Assembly (NCBI GenBank): GCA_047495785.1
Contig: JBLDXI010000054.1
Span: forward strand, 868,001-932,000
DNA length: 64,000 nt
Direction: 5' to 3'
Source: Lepidodermella squamata
Lineage: Eukaryota > Gastrotricha
Below the pieces are notes generated by a model that saw nothing but the letters and a program-made list of their open reading frames with translations, made no database searches and was not told the DNA's origin. Position 1 is the first letter of the stretch. Every line of letters starts with the position of its first letter. The position numbers were made by a program, and so were the translations under genes. Shown here in pieces: positions 45,801 to 54,640 of this stretch.

Positions 45801-46469
45801 TCGGTCTAGTGGTTCAAAAGATTTATTAATGTTGCCCGTTCGTATGTTCAAATCGCCCATCATAATAATTTCGATTTTTTTGGGGTTAGCGAGGTTTTCA
45901 ATGCGAATTTGAGATTGAATTTCTGTGATTTTGTTTATTGCCTCGGACCATAATTTTTTAAAACGACCTTGAGCTTTTTTAGGTTTAGAGTTAGGATTAG
46001 TGTGAGATTTTCGCCGCTCTTTTTCGATTTTTTCAGATTTTTCAGGTAATATGTAGCAAAAGGCAATTATCATAATTGAATCCTTTAGTTCAAGTTTGAG
46101 GACAACCAAGTAGCTTGATTTGAAAAGCAAGGTCAAAATTGATTTTAAAGAACTGTGAATATATATAATTATACCTCCAGACAAACTTCTACCTCTCGAT
46201 GCGGCAAGTTTTTTAGCTGGGGAATGAATTACATAAAAATCTTTACGTAAAAGCGGAGGCACCAATTTGGCATCATGCCACGTTTCCAATAGGGCGACGA
46301 CTAGATATTTCTTAAGCAAATAAATAATATCCGGATATGATTCTAACCTAAATTTAAAGATATTCCAGGCAACAAAAGATATCAGTTTAACAGTCAAGTC
46401 AAAATCTAGAGAGGTGCTTGTAACATTCATCATACAGTTCTTACTTGGCGCCGATGGAGCAGTTTTCAA
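42867..46469 (-). CDS. LINE ORF2: endonuclease-reverse transcriptase
   Basis: A 1200-residue intact frame. The N-terminus is an APE-type endonuclease (residues about 30-330: NIFKFRLES, ALLETWHD, MMGDLNIRTGNIN, SDHYAICLTL). The reverse transcriptase lies at about residues 530-860: LLIPIYKKNSRLDPKNYRPISLLS, FGFTPKIGTVDA, AFVDFSNAFDKI, GVRQGDPLSPLLFSIFIND, and the catalytic YADDLVLLAES. A long C-terminal region follows, with a Cys/His-containing stretch (CIFCYKN...HLYLECNYL). No internal stop, so this is a recent copy. Jockey/CR1/L2-like by architecture. ORF1 lies 29 bp upstream in another frame. Confidence 0.9.
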   Translation of the reverse strand: MKTAPSAPSKNCMMNVTSTSLDFDLTVKLISFVAWNIFKFRLESYPDIIYLLKKYLVVALLETWHDAKLVPPLLRKDFYVIHSPAKKLAASRGRSLSGGIIIYIHSSLKSILTLLFKSSYLVVLKLELKDSIMIIAFCYILPEKSEKIEKERRKSHTNPNSKPKKAQGRFKKLWSEAINKITEIQSQIRIENLANPKKIEIIMMGDLNIRTGNINKSFEPLDRNINFFHNQIPPRKSRDMELSKSSTSNRNFFFEKLDEMGLYIVNGTTTSDEFGEFTHKKLGDNHKQAFTVVDYALASETLFEKIHDFEVILGEGISDHYAICLTLNTELNIGNSEEDISGHQVDFRVNKSYFASLWERFEVDERERNDTLNSLILKLYKTGKKALYFKKQRQENSEHVSFFDGECQIKREIVRKSRKLATRHPSNSLYKAEMDKHEVEYKQLLRLKKEQLEDSLKAEAVEFADLLETHPSDFFKLAKELDRLKSIETNVDLPDATEIISFFSQLFTASTTGPVSPASPAVVARVTNDPHDLALVKPVSIEEIEFIISKSNSSSCAGIDQIDYECLKLDGCKRGLYPFLAVLYTKILETGEYPECWRKALLIPIYKKNSRLDPKNYRPISLLSVFSKIFSSILEKRLREWCTAKKILRPEQFGFTPKIGTVDACTLFYAIVAYYLTRKKKIYTAFVDFSNAFDKISRALLMKKLRKIGLPLSFIEVIRNMYADNTLLLRMKSTILFDKPIKSNVGVRQGDPLSPLLFSIFINDLIPFLMKVFPGLTFGEYVVLAILYADDLVLLAESAEQLQSLLDELVAYAEENSLIINVDKTKILIFEKKFVENNQLKFYLNGEQLERVKEFKYLGVYFTNNLNFDKMVEVVNANAKRIAAFIPNMIDRFTTYLPPKTFHLLYNSYLVSNYSYAGGFWGQSKKAKIFPFNTHFVKQLCRIPAAARDELVKREFYLDPPSLILTKAAIRHFLKLKFEDNHILLKTAFEIIDSNKNLYKHIFKNLPEDVEKLGGKEIFNATSKFEGLALLERWYEKWVENDKLSTASSLKSLYQNPVYSEEKFDKLLMYSSTRQAFWSLKNIQTLAMIRTNSIHKPFCYINNFGLRCIFCYKNSNNPVLSLNSFADSVELLTHLYLECNYLPYLHNINNAEMKPDKTDIINSIICCESSGSAHLSKLLSLAYNYRMTLKLHTYPPIPST

Positions 46470-46498
46470 GCTTTCATTTCGTGGCCGGTTGTTTGCAG

Positions 46499-47569
46499 CT
46501 ATTGGAACGACGGCCGTTGGAGCGACGGCCGTTGATGACTGCGCCTCGTCACGAACGAGGGTCGTTGCTGGAATTCAGGTTCGCCATAGTTGTCCTCGTC
46601 GCCGAAGTCGTTGTTGAGAGGCGGTGCGTTGTAGTTGTAGTCCCATCCCGGGCCGCCATAGGCCGTGTTAGGCGGCGGAGGCGGCGGCGGAGGTGCGTGT
46701 TGGTTGAACGGGCGTTCGTTTCGGTTGAAGTTCACATCTTGTTGGGGCTGTTGAGGTGGTGCCGTGCCGTAGTTCCGGTTCCCTATTCCGAGCTGGTTGT
46801 TGGTGTTGCCATTCGGTTGTTGCTGACCGCTGTTTCCGCCGCGCCACTGGCCGGCGTAGCCATTGCCTTGTCGCTGTTGTTGCGGTGGCTGTTGGCGTTG
46901 GTTCGCAGCGGCCTGGCGTGCTTCGTTCGCCTTAGCGCGGTTCGACCATCGGTCGGGCTTCGGCTGGTGGGCGGCGTTATCCGCAAGCTGCTCGACTTTT
47001 CCAATGGCTGATTTGAAAACGTAAGTCCCAAACCCCTGTGTGATCAACGTGTTGCCGGTGATTTTGTAGTTGATGTCGGGAGAGTTGTTGTTTTCGTCCT
47101 TGACAATATCGTTGAGTTTACTATTCAGTGCCTTCCGGATTGTCTGTTTGTGCGGAGGGAGGTAGCGCGACACCCAGATGCCGCGGGCAAGATGCCTGCG
47201 GTTTTCAAACTGCAGTGTCGAGTAGACACAGGAAACCGCCTCCGGCGCAAGTGTCACATGTATTTGACGGTTAATCAAGGTACCTTCCGCGTTTCTGCGA
47301 GGGGGTCCGAATCGCTGGCAAGTCATCGGTACGTTGCAAAGCATCGGTACCGCCTCGTATACCTTGTCGATTAGAAGTTCCTCGGATTCGCGGGCGGTTT
47401 CGGGAATGCCTCCAACGAGCAGCGAAGCTCGCCACACATGACCTTCTATACGACTGGTTCTTCTTGCCAGATCGCTGGCAGCCAATTTAAGCTCCTTGAC
47501 CTCTGCCTTCAGTTCGTCGACTTCTGCCCTTAGCTGGGCGATTTGAGCCTCCTCATTGACTTGTTCCAT
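46499..47569 (-). CDS. LINE ORF1: coiled-coil RNA-binding protein
   Basis: 356 residues. An N-terminal coiled coil (AQLRAEVDELKAEVKEL, residues about 8-45) is followed by an RRM-like plus C-terminal-domain region (residues 45-215: ASLLVGGIPET, RQIHVTLAPEAV, FENRRHLARGIWVSRYLPP). A long Gln/Asn/Gly/Pro-rich low-complexity tail (residues 225-356) follows. The tail lacks a CCHC knuckle. Order and spacing before ORF2 are typical of two-ORF LINEs. Confidence 0.8.
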   Translation of the reverse strand: MEQVNEEAQIAQLRAEVDELKAEVKELKLAASDLARRTSRIEGHVWRASLLVGGIPETARESEELLIDKVYEAVPMLCNVPMTCQRFGPPRRNAEGTLINRQIHVTLAPEAVSCVYSTLQFENRRHLARGIWVSRYLPPHKQTIRKALNSKLNDIVKDENNNSPDINYKITGNTLITQGFGTYVFKSAIGKVEQLADNAAHQPKPDRWSNRAKANEARQAAANQRQQPPQQQRQGNGYAGQWRGGNSGQQQPNGNTNNQLGIGNRNYGTAPPQQPQQDVNFNRNERPFNQHAPPPPPPPPNTAYGGPGWDYNYNAPPLNNDFGDEDNYGEPEFQQRPSFVTRRSHQRPSLQRPSFQ

Positions 47570-48001
47570 TGAGAGATTATTAGTGTAGATGAATAGAGTG
47601 TGGTAGCACGCGATTTAATTCGCGAAAAAAGGCAAGTTGCTTTTAAAACGAAAAAAGCTCGAATAGTAGCCTAGGCTACTACGGCACGTGTGCTCTGCTG
47701 CGCTGAACGGTATTTAAAAACGAAAGATGCCTGAAGATATGTAATAATCTACTGTTTATGATGATTTTAGTGAAGGCTTTCCTTATTAGTCTTGATTTCC
47801 AGCTATTAGACGACCTAGCTAATAACTAATAATGAATACTTTGATGAGTTTTGAGATTGAAAGACGGAAAGTAACGTCAGGTCTCCGTTGCATAAGCCTA
47901 TCTCAAATAGAAGCCTAGTCTTGAATAGAAGCCTACTTTTCCCCATTTTTCGAGGTATCATTTTTGTATAAGCCCGTGTTAGTATTTCGGTAACTACGGT
48001 A

Positions 48002-48397
48002 TTTTAGTTTGACAGTCCAAGCTTGATGATATCAAGATAGTCAAGTTCAACCGATAAATAGCAATTCGAAAAGAAACACAACGGTATATTTGGGTTTTAG
48101 AGCTAGAAATTCCAAAAAGAGGATTTTCTACCAGGAAAGACTGAATATATTGCATAACAGGCCCAAAGCGTGCGTGATAAGCGATATGATTTTTGAACAT
48201 TTCCATAATACCAATCGGAAACAAATATTGAATAGTGCTTGTTTTCTTCCTGGGTGAGAAACTTTGTTCTGTTGCAAGTGCGATATTATTTTTGGATTAA
48301 TCACTGAAATCCTTATTATTCACGATGGTTATACATTCTATTGAGTTAACAATACCCGTAAATTAAAGTGTAGGTAGCCATGGTCCAGAGATGTCAG
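48002..48397. other. 3' flank of module copy 2, right of the large transposon
   Basis: TTTTAGTTTGACAGTCC continues the sequence that is uninterrupted at 54275 in copy 3, followed by the shared AATTCCAAAAAGAGGATTTTC block. No gene. Confidence 0.6.
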
Positions 48398-50287
48398 TCA
48401 TGGGCGAATAATATTGAAATCGGCGCAGAAGTCGTAATATTTATTGTCGCGAATACAGCCGCATTTTCGTGTTATTGGAAAACAAAACGATAGGCTAGAG
48501 TGAAAACAAAATTCAATTCGATTCACTCACTGTATTGGCATCTTGGCGGTTTGTATGGAGGTACGCAGGTGCACTGATCTGGCCCAGTGCACGTCCCGCC
48601 ATTCATGCATGGTTCGGTGCATATCCCTACAATTCAACACAAGATCTACTGAAAACGGCTCAAATTTATGAAAATCAAACCCAAGCATTGTTCGCCAGAG
48701 TAGCCAGGCTTGCAGGTGCATTGGTAATTCCCGGTGGTGGTTAGGTTGCCAGTACAGGTGTTGGGCAGACAGTTTGGGGAGCATTTTATACCTGGGCACA
48801 AAACTGTAATCCAAGCTTCCAATGTGGAGAAAATTACTGTTGATGAGTTCGCACTGGTTGCTCAGCGTCACCAACTGAGTGATGTTGAGAGCCTCCCTTT
48901 GGAAGGAGAAGCAGGCGACATTTATTGTTCCGTAGACGAGTGGAGAGATCTGCTGGGGATGATCGAAAGAGAGAAATATGTTATTACTTCACGATCATTG
49001 AAAATGGCTTCTGTTAACCCTTTCGCGGTCGAATTTTTCATCTGTAGAAAACCAAGCATACTTGGAAAGAGGGCTATCGCCTGATTGTTAAAAGCCACAG
49101 GTCATTGTTTTGCGATGTACGGGTGGGAAGTACCAGGTCAGCGAAGGCAGTTTTTAAGATCTCAAATGAAAACAATCAAAAAAAATATTCAATAACATTT
49201 TGCTACCGGAGTTTCCTAGCAACTAAACCGATTCGGACGAAAGCGATCACGTTTGAAATGAAAATGAGAAATCAAGTGATTCATAAATTGAGAACGAAAA
49301 TTTTCGAAATTTCAGCAAAACTTTTTTTTAAAAAAGAATGTACTTCCCAAATCTGCTAGGAACTAGGAAGTGAGCGGACCCATTTTTGGGACTGCTCAGA
49401 GGGGGCACGCCACCCTCGTACTCTGCCCCGTAACCCCGGAAAACTGCCACTACAAAGCACTTCGAGTCAGGAGCATGCAGAAGTACGTATCGAATGTGTT
49501 TTGGGAAATGTGCTACCGGTTCGAAGTGCCATTAATAACGCAAACATGCGTGTTTCCCGTTTCTCTTGTATGGTCCAAAGTTTTCGCCCTTCAAAGGGTT
49601 CGCGAACTCCAACCGCGCCATATAATAACTAATGCCACGCGCTGAAATTGTCACCTACCGAATTCCTATTTTTATCGAACTCCCAAGGGTAGTACTTTCG
49701 CTGAAACCAGTGAAGTAAGACTTGCCACAGAATAGAACCGATGAATTCGTTGTTTTGTTGAATGATATCGCAACGAATTGCCACGTAGTTAGGGGGCAAG
49801 GAATTTCCACACTGTTCGAAGTCCCAGAGGCGTAGCATTTAACATGGGTCGCATTTATCTGCCAACAACCTGCTGACACTGTTGCTGTTCCAACAGTAAT
49901 ACTCTCAAATAGAGGACAGTAATAGTTGGGGCAAAATGATTTTAGCCAAATGCCGATTGTGAACAACGTGCTTCCACTCAATGCAAGATTTGTGAAAGCA
50001 ACGTAGCTGCCACTGCCATTACGATTCAGTGATATGGCGCCAGTGTCATAAGTAAACGGCCCATCAGCGTCGAATATAGACCCCGTGAAACTTGCTTGTA
50101 GTAGCCCACTGAAATTAGACCCACTGACATCGTTTTTACCCCAAAATCCATTCAAAGGCCAGTATCCGATAGTATTCGGAATATTCGCGGCAGCGATGCT
50201 GTTTCGAAGTTGCTGGACAATCGATTGCGCTGAGCACGACTGATGCAGACAGAACAATAATGCGAAAACTGTTATTGTTATAATCAT
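48398..50287 (-). pseudogene. LamG-EGF-EGF gene, copy 2 (decaying)
   Basis: Exon 1 (50287-49659) is open and encodes the signal peptide and LamG domain (GYWPLNGFWGKND, STLFTIGIWLKSF). Exon 2 (48952-48838) is 115 nt, one base shorter than the 116 nt of copies 1 and 3; the missing base lies right after the acceptor and leads to a stop before the EGF modules. The EGF exons (48803-48681 and the next) are still readable (CSPNCLPNTC, GYSGEQC). The last exon has lost its AG acceptor (ATAAC in place of CGAAG), and one tail cysteine is Tyr (NKYYDFC). A truncated LamG-only protein is still possible. Confidence 0.75.
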
Positions 50288-50353
50288 TTTTGGATATCCA
50301 AAATACTTTTTAGTCGTTTTTTAGTTCGCTTTTGCTCTAGCGCCTCACTTTTC

Positions 50354-50430
50354 CAAGACGTAGTTGGGCGATATTCAGAACAAAATAGTTTTATCAACAA
50401 AAACGTGTTGCTAGCAGTTGCCATAACAGG
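50354..50430 (-). promoter_or_regulatory. Conserved upstream block of LamG-EGF copy 2
   Basis: AAGACGTAGTTGGGCGATATTC and TATCAACAAAAACGTGTTGC with GCTAGCAGTTGCCATAACAGG, as in copies 1 and 3, at the same distance from the start codon. Confidence 0.4.
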
Positions 50431-50782
50431 GGAATATGTCTGCTGTCAACCCCGCACTATTTCAGCCTTGAACGAGTATCCTTGCCTATGAGGGGAAATA
50501 ATTTACAACCCGAACTTCCCAATCGATGATGCCAGTGCGCATCGCCTTCTGACTGTCTATCATATTAACAGAATTAACAAATTGTAATTTTTGACAATCG
50601 ATATAACGCCTAGAACCTAGATGCTAGATGTCATTCCAAACCTGACGAAAATAATTTATTTTCCATCCGCTGAAATGACTGTATATTCTTTGGAATATAT
50701 TTTTCGCGAATTAAATTTCATCCTTTATTATGAATCCTTTTATTTTGGTGCAATGAGATTTAACCTGGTCCATTGTCAACGT

Positions 50783-51653
50783 TGGGGCCCGAGTCCGTAT
50801 TCGGTCCGTACGCGCTCCGGCCGGCCCGTACGCACATTGATTTGACACTCCGCGCTCGGACCGCTTTAAAACATGCCGTATGCGACGTTTACTGTAAATT
50901 TTACAGGTTCGGAAGAATCACGCTCCACCGCACACGGGCTTGCCAAGGTGTTGGCCCGAGCACGGCGGAGAACAATGGTAGTAGTATCAGTATAGTCCCC
51001 TAGCGGGGCGCACTGCCTCCTCGCATGCTCTCCTCCGCTGGTCCCGGTCCCTGGCCAAGACCTGAGCCGAACCCCAGCTCAGCCCCATGCGCGCAGGTCA
51101 TTTTCAATGGTGGCCCGCCATGTAGTTTTTGGCCGCCCCACCGCCCGGCTGCCCTGTGGCGTCCACCGAAGGGCAACTCGGGGAGTGCGCCTGGCATCCA
51201 TTCGCAGCACATGCCCCAGCCAGCGAAGTCGACGGAGTCTGATCTTGTCCGATAGAGGGCGACATTTGCAAACGCGGTGGAGCTCCGCATTCGAAACGAT
51301 CCTCGGCCAGAAGATGCCTTGGATTCGTCGGAGGCATCTGTTGTGGAAGGCATCAAGCCTCCTTACGTCAACCCCCAACTCCCGCCAGCACTCCGAGCCA
51401 TATAATGCGGGGAACAGCATTTTTAGGCTGGGACTTGATAAAGTTATCGGGTAGTGCGTTGGTTGTAGGATCACCCAAGCCCCAAGCCCGGCGGCCCGAG
51501 TGTGGCGCGTGTGAGCGCCTAACAATAAAACTGGTTCCCATTGTTCTCCGCCATGCTTGGGCCAACACCTTGAAAGCGGCCCGAGCGCGGAGTGGAAAAT
51601 GCTGTTCCCCGACCGCATACGGGCCGAATCCGGGCTCGGACCCCAATATCTAG
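50783..51653. mobile_element. Long-TIR element enclosing a LINE fragment
   Basis: The left end (GTTGGGGCCCGAGTCCG...) and the right end (reverse complement ATTGGGGTCCGAGCCCG...) share scattered blocks, including CTCCGCGCTCGG and GGTGTTGGCCCGAGCA, followed by CGGCGGAGAACAATGG, over about 200 bp. Between them sits the truncated LINE. Ends and target duplication are not resolved. Confidence 0.6.
51001..51470 (-). pseudogene. Truncated LINE reverse transcriptase 3' end (RTE/BovB-like)
   Basis: The minus-strand frame has the typical post-RT tail: YGSECWRELG, RRLDAFHNRCLRRIQGI, LRRLRWLGHVLRMDARR, GRPKTTWRATIENDLRAWG. The 5' part, including catalytic motifs, is absent. Codon use and GC are far higher than the surroundings. 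Confidence 0.75.
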
Positions 51654-51714
51654 ATGAGAGAAAATAAAAACGTTCTTGAGCCTCTTTTTCTTCTAGCAAG
51701 ACATGCGAAAACTA

Positions 51715-51880
51715 TTCCAGCGTGGTATAGAGTTTCGCAGGCGAAAGATTTCAAGCTGATTGAGATAATGACATCGAACTAAATGAGCGATCCCGCAATC
51801 TTGCATCTTCCAAATCGAAATCAGCGAACCCGTTCAGCGACGATCGAGCTCATTTCTGGCGCAATGTGCTTCCTGACACA
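51715..51880 (+). pseudogene. Remnant of the receptor-side flank in module copy 2
   Basis: GCGAAAGATTTCAAGCT and downstream ATCGAGCTCATTTCTGG, GTGCTTCCTGACACATT match the 5' flanks of the receptors at 34048 and 58055. No receptor coding sequence follows; the next 2.7 kb are unrelated. Confidence 0.6.
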
Positions 51881-54640
51881 TTCCACTATAACAAGTTCCA
51901 AAACTTCTCAAAATGTACCCCCCATCCCTCTCCCCTCACTCTGAAAGTCGCACACTGCCTGCTCGCATTTTTTCGGGTTCGGAGAAAATAATAGCCATGA
52001 TTATTATCCTATAAAATCGGGTAAAAATTCAGCGCTTGCAGCGCTTCCCAAAGGAAAATTCAGATAATAATTTAGAATTTGTTAACCAGAGGACACAATT
52101 GTTTATGAGGAAATGGTGAATTATATTGCAAAATATCATGGCAAGACTGCCATTCATACACATTGTGGAACCACTCAAAAGTCCAATCCTGACGCACACG
52201 CCTATTGGTCAATCGATCGTTGCTATGACTCCCGGATGAAATAGCAACAATAAAGTGACCAATCAGCGTGCGCGCCAAGGTTCAACTTTTAAGTGGATCC
52301 ACAATGCAAAAGTTTCGAGAGGTTTTCATAGTGAAAATTCTTCGCATAAAATAATTCCCCACCAACGAAACGGAAAATAGACAAGTCCAATTTCGACATT
52401 TAAAGTGGAAATTAAAAATGGAATTTTTATAACGAGCCTAATTCGTCTTACCCATGCAACTGAAACTGACGAAATTGTAGACATTAAGTTGTTTCCGCAA
52501 TCCGACTTAATCCATGCCGTCACGGCCAACTGATTTCAACGACGAATTCGAATTTCGCATCCGGCCACGGTGTATTCGAATCCAGTTCCGATGGCTGACA
52601 TCGCGACATATAAAAATCTTTACCTGTTATCACGAAATGTGGCAGGGACAAGTCGCTTTAACGGTAAATTGCTCGCGCGATAAGTTCTCTAAACAGCTTC
52701 TTGCTTCTGTGTGTATAGATGAAAATGAGTGCAATAGGTATCATGAATGAATGAAAATGACGTAATTAGAAATAAAAGATTCGTCATCAGTAATCACCAT
52801 CGAGAAAAAAGTGACTCAAGCTAAAATTGTGATCTGCATTCTTAAATCGAGTGCTTCTGAAAACGGAAGCAATCTCCGTTTTTCGCTGAATTTTGCATGC
52901 ATATAGAACGCGAGCTGCTCTTTCAAGTGGTATAAGATTTGAGGTGGGCAATTTCTGCTCAGTCTTGATCTCATCATGAAACCATAGTGATAAGAAGTTG
53001 TTGTATCGTAACAACGGCTGGGTTCTGGGTTGCCTACCTCAAATCTTATACCACGCGAAAGGAGCAGCTCCCGTTCTATATGCATGCAAAATTTAATGTC
53101 AACAACTTGTTCACATTGCTTTAGCGTTTTCACCATTTCACCGTCAACCCCCAGGAACAACGGTGAACATTTTTTCCTGCTTGTGTTTCCTTTTTGTTCG
53201 CTATGCTTCGTTGCGTTTCAGATCAAGGAACTACGTCAAAGTAACGCAGCTGTTCCACTTTGTTCGGAGTCGTCGATCGACACTGTGTAGGCGAACAATT
53301 CTCGCCCATGTTTGGCGTTGTTTTTATTGAAAACCAGGCAGTGCTCAGTGGTCGCACCGGTCTGGGGAGTGTTGGAAAGAGAAATCGGACCAAACAGAGA
53401 CACGGGGTGATGTGTTGGCAAGAGGAATCGGCCTTAGAATGCGCTGACGCTTCTCAGTCTTCCACTTCTTTTACGAATGATCTTCACCATGTATATCATG
53501 CTGATCAATCGAGCTTTCGAAGATAACGTTGCCGATAGACCGCTTTGAAAGAGTCGAAAGGTTTCGTGGGGCGGGAAAGGATAAAACCACTCGGGACGCC
53601 GGGTGCGAGGATTCCGTGACAACTCTTAAAACGTGAATTAGTTTATCTTTCTATTCAACCTTCGCTTTATCCTTCTTGCGTCACCTTGCTTTGCCTATAC
53701 AGTGGCAACGTGCATAGGGTATGCTAGTGTGGTTCTAGTGAGGCACGGGTACAACGCTCGCGTTTTTACATGAATTTGTGCTCACGACATCAGCGTCCGA
53801 CCGAAGTTGCTGGGTAAAATTCGAATTTCGGCATTCGAGTACAAGGTGAAACGCTTGCTTGAGGCTCACAATGCGGCGCACGTGTGCAGTAACCCACCAT
53901 CACTTCCTCCCCGCCATCAGAAGCGCCTCCGAAAACCGGGTTTGCGGCTGGAACAACAGCTTTCAGCATTATCGAGCCGCCTGTTTTCCACGCGCCACAT
54001 TCGCCTGATTACTGTGAGCGACCGCAGGGCATATTCCGGATCAGAAGACTGTTAGGAATTCAAAAATTATTGTTTTCTTCGAGCTTCCAAAATTTAAAAA
54101 GCAATAAAAAGCAATGCTGTTAAAAAAATTAATAAAAAATCCTGAAATTTAATCTAAATTCAAGTAAAAATAGAGCATTTATTTAGTGCGAAAAAGAGTG
54201 GGAATTGGCGGAAAAAGTTGAAATAAAAGAAATGTTTGATGAGAAAAGAAAGGAATTTAACGTGGGATAAAATATTTTCCATCGCAACAGTCTGATCGAT
54301 TACGGTCGTCGAGATATAAACGTTCTAACGATAAACAACACTTCACAAAAAAAACAAGCATTCATATTGGGATTGCAACACAGTAAAAAATTCAAAAAGA
54401 TGACTTTCTACATAAAATATTGACCAAAAATCAATAAATTAATCGCGATAAGACTTCTGAAAAATGATTAGCGAAAAAATATTGAATCGTGTTGTTATTC
54501 TTCCTGGGTGAGAAATGTTACTGCTCCATGGTCCGATTCCCCGTTATGTTTGGAATTAGGATTCAAGATAATTATATACATTTTAGTGCGCTAACAAGAT
54601 CCGTAAAGTGGTGTAAGTAGCCATGGTCCAGCGATTCCAG
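51881..54640. other. Gene-poor region with an inverted repeat
   Basis: No gene supported. A ~63-bp inverted repeat lies at 52889-53092. From about 53396 on, sequence is homologous to the 3' flank of module copy 1 (30370 onward), and 53990-54320 to the flanks of the large transposon. Confidence 0.5.
52889..53092. repeat. Foldback repeat, ~63-bp arms
   Basis: Arm 52889-52951 (AATTTTGCATGCATATAGAA ...) is an imperfect reverse complement of 53030-53092, with a 78-nt spacer. Mismatches are few. No coding content. Confidence 0.8.

Larger units (their letters stand above)
38685..48001. mobile_element. 9.3-kb TIR element with TACCGT ends, nested with Helitron and LINE
   Basis: The left end TACCGTAGTTACCGAAATA (38685) is the exact reverse complement of the right end (to 48001), each flanked by a TA. 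Subterminal blocks contain repeated TAGAAGCCT and CTCGAATAGTAG motifs at both ends in the same orientation. The matching place in module copy 3 (TA at 54273-54274) has no insertion, with flanks GGATAA and TTTTC similar to those here, so the boundaries and TA duplication are confirmed by a paralogous empty site. No transposase of its own is visible; its contents are Helitron-type helicase exons and a LINE. Confidence 0.85.

Noticed and set aside
46445-47011. Plus-strand frame of 188 codons, Arg/Val-rich
   Set aside because: Antisense shadow of the low-complexity tail of LINE ORF1.
38685-48001. CRISPR-like or satellite reading of the repeated TAGAAGCCT motifs
   Set aside because: Spacing is irregular and the motifs cluster only near the ends of a TIR element, as subterminal repeats do.
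48535-49084. Plus-strand frames opposite LamG-EGF copy 2
   Set aside because: Antisense to EGF exons; the minus strand has the cysteine pattern and splice sites.
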